This document shows, piece after piece, positions 1-11,700 of a DNA stretch of 64,000 bases (positions within the stretch are counted from its first letter, which is position 1; every line of letters starts with the position of its first letter). Below the pieces are notes generated by a model. The model made no database searches. It was given only the letters and a program-made list of their open reading frames with translations, and was not told the DNA's origin. Source of the stretch: Euglena gracilis (Eukaryota; Euglenida; Euglenophyceae; Euglenales); assembly GCA_039621445.1 (NCBI GenBank), contig CP154954.1, positions 55,362,838-55,426,837 of the forward strand, given 5' to 3'. The position numbers and the translations under genes are program-made.

Positions 1-392
1 ACTTGGGGGATAGAAATAGTTGGTCAGAGAAGGACAATTCTGAGAATTGTGTGTGTGTTCCTGAGGTGTAACGGTAATTTCTCCTTTGGGGGGGGGGTGC
101 GCACTTTTTAGGGAGGTAGTTTCGGACCCCTGGGGGGTGCGCACTTATTAGGGCACTGCGCACAATTAGGGCACTGCACACTTATTAGGGGGGGGGGGCT
201 TATATATCTGTCCAGGATCCTGGGGTATTTCAGAAGAATCTAATTTCCTCCAACGAACACGCCAAAGTTTTATTTGGCTCTGGAATTCACATCAAAATCT
301 GGAGGTGTTCAGCCAGTGGAAATCTTAGTGGGTGTCGCATTGATCATCCAAGGTGAAAAAAAGGCATTTGCTGTGTCTTTTTCTGCTTTTTT

Positions 393-483
<91 letters not shown>

Positions 484-2294
484 TTTTTTTTTTTTTTTTT
501 GTTTTTTTTTTTGTTTCTTTTTCTGCTTCTTTTTTTTTTTTGCAATTTGGAGTGTAGGAGATTTCCAATTGATGATTTTGGAATTTGGAACCGGGCCGTT
601 TACTGGTCAGCCGTTTGAGGGACCTGGAAAAAGGACTAGCTGATCCCCCCCCTCCCCGGGGGGACTAGGTCCCCCTCACTGGAAAACAATTTTCCTCAGG
701 CGCCGAGGTGCAAATGAGGTCTTCAATGGGTTTTTGGCTGATTTTGTTCCAAAAAATCTGTAAAATTGGCCAAAATGGGCATTTTTGGCAAGTTTTTGGG
801 GTCTGAAAGAATTTTTGCGCTGGTTACTGGAAAAAAATTCCCACTACGTAGCCCTGCTAACGGTTCCATAAGAAAATTGGGAGTCAGAAAATGCATGTCA
901 GGAATGGGTGCAAAGTGGATTTACTTGAGAAATGCTTTCACAGGATTACCAATGGGGGAAAACCTCTTTGTGAAAATATTGGACAATGCTGGGGGAAATT
1001 CTGTACGCCTGCTTAAAACAACCAGCAAAAATACTGGAGTTCCTCCCTCAGGACAGGGACACAGGAGAGATCATTCCGCTGCATTTTTTTTAAGAAAATT
1101 TATTGTGGACCCAGAGAGCACTATTATTTATTTTTGGTTTTTTTAGGGTGCCACTTTATTGTCCAGAAGCCCTCCATCGAAGCTGTCGTGCTTCAACTCG
1201 CAACCCCCCCCCCCCCCGAATGGCCACTGGCTGTGTGTGTGTGTGTGTGTGTGTATGTGCCTGTGGCAAGCATTTTGCAGGCTTGAACCATCCAATGCTC
1301 AGTGACATCTGACTGGTTTTTGGCTCTGGACCATGGATTCACTCACAGCACTGTAACTCCTGTGTGACCCCATGGGTCGGCCTTTGGATGGACTTTGGGG
1401 GCTCAATTTTGCAAGGGTTTCTGCTGAATTTTGGGTGGGTTTGGGTGTTGGTGGGTGGGTGGGTTGTCCCCCAGGGGAGGGGCAGGGAAGACCTTCGGTT
1501 TTGAGGTTCGGAACCCCCCCCCCCGATGCTGGGAGGGGGTGTCCGGTGTCCAACCCCCCTTCTTGGCAGCTTCCCAGGATGGCGAAAAATTTCCCTCCAG
1601 TGCACAGCACCGGAAAATGAACGAGAAACGCCCCTTTTCCTCACCGTTGAGCATTTCGCACTTTTTTTTTTTGATGTTTTGGTGTTTTCCACATGTTCAA
1701 AAATTCAGAAAATGATTTTTTTTTGAATATTCTCAAAGAAATATCCGGGATTTCTCGCCAAATTTGGCTTGGATCCGGTCCTTTGCCCATCCACACAAAA
1801 TAATTTTCACCCCCCCTTTCGGTTTTGAGGTGGAGGGGTTGACCCATGCCCCCTGTGCAGGGAGGGAGTCCGGATCCTGGCCACATCATTTCTTATGGTG
1901 TGTCCGACCCCACCACCAAGGGGGGGGTCACTGACTGGTTTTTTTTTTGGAGTCACTGACTGGTTTTTGGCTCCAGACCCCCTCCCCCCGGGGTGGGTTC
2001 GGCCAGTTAATGGCCGAACCTGGCCAGGAATTTTTTTTGGCCAAAATCCATTGACTTGGGCCTCCGGACCCTCCCCCCCCCCCTCAAGGCTTCCCACAAC
2101 CTTGGGGGGGTTTGTGGGTTGGTTTTCGAAAAAAGTGGGTGGGTGGGTTTGGGCCTGGGAAAAAAGTGCCCCCCTGCTGGGGTTGCTCAGTGAGCCTATG
2201 CTCCTGGACACCTCCGGAGGTTCGGTTGAACCTCTCCCAGGGTGGGGGGGGGCAACAGTACATGCACCCAGCGGTCGCCCCCCTTTTCCCACAG
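1..2294. other. Intron of gene A, no exon recognised
   Basis: Contains a long T tract (385-540), a GT repeat (1,233-1,256), many C- and G-runs, and GTGACTGACTGG motifs of the CATA element family near 1,928-1,965. No stretch matches gene B exons, so it is taken as intron between PBP-like domain 2 exons. Confidence 0.6.
385..542 (+). repeat. Poly-T tract
   Basis: About 150 bp of T with scattered G and C. Long open frames here encode only poly-Phe or poly-Lys. Confidence 0.95.
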
Positions 2295-2413
2295 CTTCCG
2301 CCGCTCCGACGGCCGCGTCATCGCCCCCTCCTCCGCCTCCCTCCTGGCCTGCGCCTCCCCGGACGTGTACTCGCCGGCCAGCGCCCGGGACATGCCTCCG
2401 AGGATGCAGCCCG
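2295..2413 (+). CDS. Gene A exon: end of PBP-like domain 2
   Basis: Starts after a CCCACAG acceptor and reads [20 protein letters not shown], the PstS-type 'N..G..V.PS..S...A' segment near the C-terminus of the binding domain. It matches gene B 37,660-37,755 (FRRSDGAIVAPSSSSILACA). The 3' end is approximate; the match stops after DVYS. Confidence 0.75.
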
Positions 2414-5400
2414 GTCGGGTTTCCGCGGCGGCAACAGGAATCCGCGCGTCGTCCACCGGAGGGGCAGGCGATGCGGCTTCCAGCTGCGTCCGGACGAGGG
2501 ATCAACCTTTTGCATAACACCAACAGTGAGTGCGGTTGGTCGGGGAGGGGTGCCCCGTCGTCAATTATTTTGACATGAAGTTCTCCGCCAACGGTGGGTG
2601 CTACCCGTTGGCCGACACCATCTACCTCACCGTGCCGAAGCCCAGCTGTGTGGGGCTCCATCCGGGCCGGATTTCGGCGTTGATGCACAACCTAAATACA
2701 TGCCTTAACTTTTCCGCACCACTGATAATCTGTTTATTCTCCATCGTGTCTTATTCTCGTTTTTTTTTGATTCCATTTTTCCTGAATAGAATCACATTTT
2801 CCTGCATCTCCTGCCTCTGTCCTCCTGTCCAATGATCACGGACCTCCTGTCCCCTGATTGGGTCGTCAGACAAGGGTGGCTGAACCTTTGAAGCGGTGTC
2901 TTTTCCGGCGTTGGACGTGGCGTAGGGGGTGTGGAGAGGGTCACCGATCGGAACCAGACTTTCACTTTCACAGAGTTTCATTTAGTGCGCCGCGGAAAAT
3001 TTTTTTTCTGCGCCACGTCCGCCACCTCATCGGAAATTTTGTGACTGCGTGCGCCGCGGAAGATTTCTTTCTGTGCGCCGCGTGTGCCGCGGCAGCACCG
3101 CATGCCCCGCAGCAGCGTCACATGGGCCACGGAATAGCATCCCAATTATCTTCTGTCAGTGCTGCGATAAAACATGTGCCGTGAGAACGTCATTGGTGCC
3201 CCGCGGGTGCGTTGTTAGTGCGCCGCGGCAGCGTTTCAGGTGCGCTGCGGGTGTGCCGCGGCAAAAGTTCAATTGTGCGCCGCGGAAATTTTGAAGAAGT
3301 TTGCCGCGGTGCACTAAATGAAAGTCTGATCGGAACGCTATTGGACACGTTCCGCCGTTGACCTCTCACCCACCCGTGTCAAGGTGTCAAAGGCAAGGAT
3401 GCATTTCTTGAACAATGCCCTGCATTTTCAGGTGTTGTTCACAAAGGTGTTCCTTTGACGAATGGGGCATGACGGGGTGACGTCACACCGAACCTTTGGG
3501 TCGGGTGGGAGTTTGGTCGCTGGGAAGGCGGGCCGCGGTCAGTTTGCCCCACGACCGAACAGAACCTGCCATCCTCCCCCCCCCTTGGGAAATGGCCGTA
3601 TTGCCCGAGAACCTGCCGGGGTCCCGCCCCGGAACCTGTCCGGATCCCCGGCATTGGCTGTCGTCTCAGGCAACGCAGGGGGGGGGGTACCTAACCGGAT
3701 CGTTTGTGTGTTGTTTGGGCGGGGCGGCGGCCTTCGGGTGGCCCCCGGTCGTCCCTCCGCCGGCGGCGGGGGGCGGACGCCGGCCCGGGGCCAGGAGGGG
3801 GCGGAGCCGCCGGTCGTCGACTTCCTCGTGTGGCTGTTCCGCAACGCGACGTGGGACGCCGCCCTCGCGGAGCAGCGCCTCGCCCCGCTGCGCGCCGCCT
3901 CCGCGGGCACCGTCGGGGCCAACGTGGCGGCCGCCTCTCCCCTTGCCGCCCCCCCACCCCCAAGGTTCGATATAAGGAGACTGCACTGGGTGGAGGAAGG
4001 GGGGGGGTGCCCCTGCTTCTGGACCAGAGGGGGGGTCCGGGCTGATGGGGGGGATCAGGGGCCTCCCAAAAGGTCAAATTTTTCTTCCAACACTTTGTGC
4101 CGAAAATTTTAGCATTCTTTTTACCCCCAAAAAGTGCCCAAAATGGAATTTTCGACCGTTTTTAGGGGCAAAGTTTTGGCCCGGTGCTTCGCGCGCGGCA
4201 AAATGTCGGTCACCAAGACCATGCCACTGTTTAGGGAGGGAGAATACCCTCTCCTGGACCAGAGGGGGTAGTCCGACCCCACCTGCCCTTTTCTCAAACT
4301 CTGCCCAATACCATGCCCGAGAATATGTCTGAGTCCCCCAAGGAAACTGTCAGGGTCGCTTGTTCTGGCCAACCTGTCAGGTGACAGTTTCCGGTGGGGG
4401 GGGGAGTAAGGTGGGATTGTAGGGGTGCCATTCCTGCTGGTGATGTGCAGTTGGCTGATGGCCTGGAGGTAGAAGGGTTGGGGTGGGGTTGGGTGCCACA
4501 TCGTGTCTGGTCCAGTCTCGGAGAGTGAAGTTTATTCGAAAGAAAGAGGCGTTTTGCTGGCGGTGCGCTTTCTTTCATGCAATGCGGAGGCCAGCTCAGC
4601 TTCCAGGGGATTGCACGCATGGTAAAAATAGCAGCACAGTGTTTTTTTTGTTAGCACAATTTGGTAATTATACAAAACAATATGTATCATTATTATTATA
4701 TAATTTATTTCCAAATAATTCCGTGTGTTTTTGTGTACGATGACATCGGCTGTCTATTCCCTTCTGTTTTGCATTTATTTTTTTTGAATGCCATTCCTTT
4801 GTGCTTCATCGCATCGTATTGTACCTCAGTGCATAACCCCCCCTCCCCCGAATAGAATACCCCCCCACTCGGTTTTTTTTTCGACCAACGTTCCGAATAG
4901 TCCCCCGCCCCGGAATAGTACCCCCCCCCCCCCGTGGATTGTCCGTCAATTGGGACGGCAAGGGTAGGGTCAAAGGCTGAGCTTTTCCCTGTTTGCAACA
5001 CACAAGTATCTGCATCATCTAGTGCTGGCACTTGCAAATCTGACTGCTGTGAATCCAGCAATAATTCTGACATGGCTGGGAAACGTAGGACACGTACCCC
5101 CCCTCCGGAATAGGAGCCCCCCCCCCCGAATAGTGCCCCCCCCAAAATAGAAGCCCTCTCTCCTCAATTTCCGACCAGCGTTCCAAACAGTAGCCCCGGA
5201 GCTTCTATTCGGGGGTTTACAATGTTCAAAATATTGAAGATTGCAGAATGTGGGTTGAATTATCGAACTAATTGAAAATAATGACCTCAAAGCCCCCCCC
5301 CCCCCCCACGCGAAGCCAGATGCAGGTGCCATTCAAGAAAAGGAGAATTTTTTTTGGGTGGACACAACTTTTTTTTCACCAGAAATGCTCCATCTTGAAT

Positions 5401-8400
5401 GAGAATTGCACATTTTTGCGAAAAACAGGAGGGACACAACGAAAATTTGCCATGAAATTGGTATTTGGCCACAATTGAAGGCCGCCGAAGGTCCCGGAGG
5501 TCACCCGAAAAAGTTTGATTTCCCCCCCTCCCAAACATAAAGCCCCCCCTGAGGGTCTTGAAATCCCGTCCAAATATAAAGCCGGGGGGGGGGGGGCTTT
5601 ACATTGGGGGGGGTTAAAAGAAATAATAGAAGATAATAATATAAGAAATAACAGTTATAATTAATAATAGGTTGGTATTATGCGAACAAAAAAATGTTCA
5701 CATCAGGATACTCAAATCATTTTCATCAGACTCTGGAGACGACAGCCTTTGTGTCCTGGAGACAACAGCCTTTGTGTCTGGGGTGAATGCCAAGACCCCT
5801 GCCAGACAAGCTCGGTGGACCTCGTGCCCATCATCGTCGGTGCGTGCTTCGGGGGCCTCTTCGGCCTCTCCATCCCATTTGGTTGGTACCTCTGGAAGTC
5901 TACCAAGGGCCAGGGCACCGCAGGTTCCCCCCCCCTCCCGAGTCGGTCTGAACCACCCCTCGGCGGACCCCTCATCCAGTCCATACATCTCTCTAAGGTT
6001 TTGCGCCCCCCCCCCCCCGGGGGGGCGGCTGCAGCCAGCCCCGATTTGGGCCCAGCCCAGCCGCAGCAGCACCCCCCCCCCGGGGGGTGCTGCTAGCCCA
6101 GCTAGCCAGCCCCTTTTTGGGGGGTCCAGCCCAAAATTTTTCGGCGCAAAGCGCCGAAATTTTTTGAAAAACTGTGTTCAAAAGTGGCCAAAAAATGGGG
6201 TTTGGGGGGCGTTTGGGGCATTTTTGGGGGGTTTCAGATGCATCATTTTTTCAAAACTGTGTCTTGCAGGTCATTTTTGGGCATTTTTCCGATTTCAGTC
6301 CAGCTCGCCCCGGTTCGGGTCCAGCCGGGACCTAGCCCCCCCCTCCCCCGGGGGGGGGGGGGGCGGGCTAGCCAGCCCAAATTTCTAGCCAGCCCAAATT
6401 TCTAGCCCTAGCCCAGCAACCCCCCCCCGGGGTCCTTAGAGAGATGTATGATCCAGTCCAGGAGGGGTGGGGGCACCCCATCTGCACCCCGTACACCCTC
6501 CTTATATCGAAACCTGCCTGGGGGTCCCCAGCTTGAAAAATATTCTGCGACACAACGAGGGTTTTAACGTGCTTTTTTTTGGCTTATTTTGTGTTCCAGG
6601 AAATCACCAAGAAATCACCAAAAAAAACCAAATGGGAATGTTTGGCAGGTAGTGGGATCAAGAAAATTTCCGGTGCTTCGTGCCGTGCGCTGGGAAATAT
6701 TTTCCACAAGCTTGCCCTGCTAACAGACCCCCGAGGGGATTCACCAGGATTTTCCACTAGCCAAATTTGGACCAGTGGCAACTCCGGGGGGGGGGATAAT
6801 AACAATTTTTGCTGGTACTGTCAAAGATTCTTAGGAACTTCCAAAACCCCACATCAAGGAGGCCCAAAAAAGATTGTCCAGAATTGTTGGGAACTTTACA
6901 AAACTGTCGAGTTTGTTGCTGGGTTGCTGCTTGAAAGGGAGGGTGACCAACTAACCCGGGAACCCGCCCATAAAGGTCAAAGTTTCCTTCTGGCACCTTG
7001 CTCAAAAAGTGCCCAAAATGGCACTTTTGGCTGTTTTTGGGGTCAAAGTTTTTGGCCCAGCACCAACAGGAAGAGGAAATTGAGGTTTTTTTTAGTTCTT
7101 TTTTCTACCCTGTCCATGAACCTTTTTTGTTGGACCGTTTTTGGTAAGGTCATGTGAGTGATGCAAGTAACCATTTAGAAATGAATGACCCTCAGAGCTT
7201 TTAACAACCTTCCCCTATGTCTGACAACGGGTGATCTCTCCTCTCCAACCGGGGGGGGGGGTGATCGTTGGACACGGGGTTCTGACCAAAAAAGGTGTCC
7301 TTCGAGTGGGAGGGGCGATCGGCCATTGGACAAAGGGATCAAAACACTGGGGTTGCAATACTTGTTTCCCATCCCTGCGGTGCGCTGCTGCCGATATGCG
7401 GGCGCTGCGGAAGCAGTTCTCGGACGCCACTGTGGCGCAGGAGTGCGCAGAGGCCATCGCCAGCTTTGACCTGGACGCGGTGGCATGCCCGGGGCTGCCC
7501 AGGACATCACTCCACCCTTTTGGGTTCGGGCACTCTGTTGCCTGTTGCTGACAAGGGTTTGAGCCCATGGTGTGGCATGGCCGACGAGACCTTTTGCATA
7601 AGGTGGGAGGAAGGGGTCACACACGTCAGCGTACACCAGCATGAAATGACAATATGCTTTTTTTGATTGTTGCGTTTGGTGAGTTCAGACGGTTCAGAGG
7701 TTGTATTCCACTCAATCTGTCTTTTCCATTTGTTTCAACAGTTTTGGATGTTGCCCCAGTCGACACACGCATCATAGCAGTCACACAATCACAGATAACT
7801 GCGGACAGCAACGGACGAGTCTGACCTGCGAATTTCAGATGAGGAGGGCACATCCCTAGTCGCAGTCTCAGGTGTCCCAGCATCCGCCTAAACAAAAGCT
7901 GATGCCTTTGTGGAGGCCCAGACTGAATGGCGTAGGCAGGGTTGCCCGGGGAGGATGCCTCATCTTGCACCCACACAACAGTTCTCTTTGCCGCTTCTTC
8001 TCACGTTCTTGGTTGCGTCACCACCTGGCTTGACAGCCAACCCAACCCCTTTGCAACCAACGCGATGTGATATTCTTCATTAACAGTGTCGACTTGCGGC
8101 GTGCGGCAAGTCATGTTCCTGTTGAATTGCTGCTCGTGTCGCCAGCTTGGCTTCTCGGGCCCACAGAGCCGCCCAATTTGGGTTTGAACCTCCTGGTGCC
8201 CGGGGGGGGGGGGTGCTGCCAGTCAGTGCCCAGCACCGCCCCGTGGAAGGCTGGCGGCGGTGCATCAGCCCAGCAAGATCCAGCAGGCGTTTCTCAACAT
8301 TATTGGCTTGCTGACAGAGGTCAGCCCGCAGGCCAGGCCGAGAAGTCCAGTCAGTGGAGCCGGAACGGGGGGGGGGTTCTGGCTGCCCTCTCGTTCCGTC

Positions 8401-8677
8401 CCCACTGACCGGACTGGACTGGATTGGACTGGGGCTGGGGGGCTGGTCAAGCACGCACGCACGCACACACCCACACACACATACACACATGTACATACGC
8501 GCACATGCAAACACACGCCGCGCATGCACACACATGCATGCATGTGCACACACATGCACACACACACACACACATGCTCACACACACACACACACACACA
8601 CACACATTCACACACATTCACACACATGCACAAACCCACGAACACACAAGGACACATACATTCACAGATGCACGCAC

Positions 8678-8745
<68 letters not shown>

Positions 8746-11700
8746 GCATGCACATGCATGCACATTACCACACGGCTCCGATCCAAGACATTTTGGCCCT
8801 GGCCGCGCCACCAGCCTTTCATCCCGGACCAGCTTCTGGCGCAACTGCAGGCCCGCCACCGCCCAGCTGACTCCTCGCGGGAGCCCCGGCCGGGCCAAGC
8901 CCGGACGGACGACACCCGCGCGCTCTCGGAGCGGTCGCCGTCCTCCGCCACCAGCGGCCTCACCAACCCGACAGGCCCCCCCGCCCCCGGCGCTGCTCCG
9001 GCGTCCACAATACAGCAGCCTGAGAACTTCGGGGGGGGGGTTGTGGAAAAAGAGGCATTGCTCAAGCTGCAAGCCGTTACTTCCTCGGCAAGCAAGCCAT
9101 CTGGTTCCGGTTTCCTCACCACAAGTCCTCCCGCTCCAAATGCCCTCCAACCTTTTTTTTTGCTGTGCGATCCCCCCTCTTTGGGAGCCGCCGCTGTGCC
9201 CCTGAGTCCCCCCTCACGCCGGGTGACGCCCCCCGCCACTCCCTCCCGGGGTTCGACGGCCCCCGCAGGGCCCCCGGGGCGGAGCCACTCGGGCGGCGGC
9301 CGGGGCGCTCCAGCCCGCTGCACCCCCGCGCGCTGCTGGCCGCCGGGACGCACGGCGACCGAGTCCGCCGGACGTGGCGGGGCCATTCCTGGGGGTGTGC
9401 CCCCTGCTGCATGAAGAAATCGTCCTGGAAAATGGACCACAGACGTGTGGTTGAAAAAAGCATTCCATGTCATACAATCACTTGGTCACTGCCCCCCCCC
9501 CCCCGGGGGGGGGGGGGTGACTGGTTTTTTCAGAGTGACTGACTGGTTTTTGGCCCGGACCCCCCCCTCCCCCCCGGGGGGGGGGGTCGGCAAAAAACCA
9601 CAAAAGTGACCCGGCGCCGAAGGTGCCGAAATTTTTTTTGCCTTTTTTTTCATGTTTTTTTTGGTCAAATTTCCTTTGGATTCCAGAGTGGCTGACCCCC
9701 CCGGGGGGGGAGGTGGTGACTGACTGGCTTCCCGAAAAAAGTGACTGACTGGTTTTTCAAAAAGTGGAGTGACCCCCTGCCCCCCCCCCCCCCCCCCCCG
9801 GGGGGGGGGTGCCGGGGGGGGGGAAAATTGATATCCGCAATTTTTCCGCAATTTCCGCAATTTTCCGCAATTTCCGCAATTTTCCGCAATTTTCCGCAAT
9901 TTTTCCGCAATTTCCGCAATTTTTCCGCAATTTTTTCCCATTTTTTCCCGCAGAATTTTTTTCCCACCACCGAAGATGGAAGATGCAATGAGTTCAAGCC
10001 ATTCTCCAAATGGATCAACAGGTGTGCTATTGTGTTTTGTTGTTCCCCCCCCCCCCAGTTTACCAATTTTTCTCACAGGTGCACCACTGGTCACAGGATT
10101 GGGTGCGTCCCACCTGTGCAAAAAACATCAAGCGTGTTGATTTGTGCTCGCCTGCATCGACGTGGGTGTTGCGGTGTTCTGAACCTCACAATTGAAAAAT
10201 TTCTAAGTCCCCTCAGACAGAAATGTGTATACCCGATATCAATTTTTCCGCAATTTTTCCGCAATTTCCGCAATTTTTCCGCAATTTTTCCGCAATTTTT
10301 CCGAAGGCCTCCGATATCAATTATTCCCCCCCCCTGGGGTCGGTAAAAAATTGTATGTTCCATGTCCTCCCCATCACCGGCAGGAAAATTGAAGGAGATT
10401 GGTGCCCATTTTTTCGGCGCAAAATCTCCTTCTCCCAAATCCAAACAACGCGGAAGAATGACAGTTTGAAAGAATGAATGAATGAATTTTTTGATCAGGC
10501 TTGAATTTTAAGGAAGGTCAACGCCAAATTATTTGGGGGGTCTGTGCTAGTGTCTTGAGTGTCTTCATCCCACCTTGCGAGGGGGCTCAAGACTGGGTGG
10601 GCGGGTTTGGTCAGCTATCTCTGTCCAAAATAAGACCATGCTGGGATTTTTGAAGGGGGTTTCAGCTTGGGCTTTAGGGTCGGTGTGGGGTGGGTGATGG
10701 TTGGGTCGACTCCCCCTCCCCCCCCCTGGGGGGGGAGTCGTGGGAGGTATTTTTGAGTCTTGCAAAAGTGCCCCCTCCCGGGGAGTCACTCATAAATCCC
10801 CCTCCCCAACTTCCGGCATCGCTGCTGCCCCCCGGGGCCGGGGATGGGCCAGAAACCGCCCCCCGGCGCACGTATATGTTCACCCGCTTCCGATGGAGCG
10901 GCGCCCACGGACCAGCCACCAACCCTGTGTGACCTCAGGATCCGTTGCTGTGGACGACGGGGGGGGGAACGGGTTAGGCAGGGCCGGATGGGGGATGAGT
11001 CATTTCCGGTTCCAAAAAAAAGTTGGAAAAAATCGAATTTTTTTGTTGCCCGAAACCATGTTTTTTAGCCTCCTGGACCCGGAACAACTGTTTTTGAACC
11101 GAAAATGAGTTTTTTTTTTGACCCATTGGCCATCCCCCTTGGGGGCCGGGCGTGGCTGGTGCGTGGTGGCGACCCGGACGAGGAGGCAGCGGGGACGATG
11201 GCCGCACTGGTAACCGCCCACGTGGTGACGGCAGCGAAGGCGCATGGAGCGACCATCGACAAGGTGATGTACGACTCCGTGGCCCTCAGGCTTGTGCTTA
11301 AGGGTTCGAGGTACCCCCTGGTGGTGGCTTGACTGCAGCTTGCACAAAAAAAAAAGTTGGCTGGTGGAAATCCCAGTGGAACTCCCCCCTTGCTAGGAGG
11401 TTTTTTTGGCCAAAAATGCCCAAACATCACCAAAAAAAAAAAAAAAAAAAAAAACAACAAAAAAAAAAAAAACAAAAAAAAAAAAAAATTGCCCATTTTC
11501 GGCTTTTTTTGATTTTTTTTTGGAAACCAACCCAAAAACGCGGGACAAACCCTTTTGCAACGTGGCACACTGCGCACTGCGCCGGAGGAAATTTTTTTTC
11601 AAGTCGAGGGGACCCGTGGACTCCCCCTGGGATGGGGGTCTAGCCGGTGGCTTTTTTCCAGTGTCCTGCAAGTCCCCCGACGGTCCTTAAGCAAAAGCCT

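Noticed and set aside
309-545. Poly-Lys/poly-Phe frames in the T tract (and the matching A tract at 50,958-51,108)
   Set aside because: Pure homopolymer translation.
3961-6513. One large element from CAAGGTTCGATATAAGG (3,961) to CTTATATCGAAACCTG (6,513)
   Set aside because: It would enclose the transmembrane exon; shared internal sequence shows the two ends belong to separate decayed copies.
8453-8765. CRISPR-like or tandem gene array in CA/CGCA repeats
   Set aside because: Simple microsatellite with no spacers or repeat units of CRISPR length.
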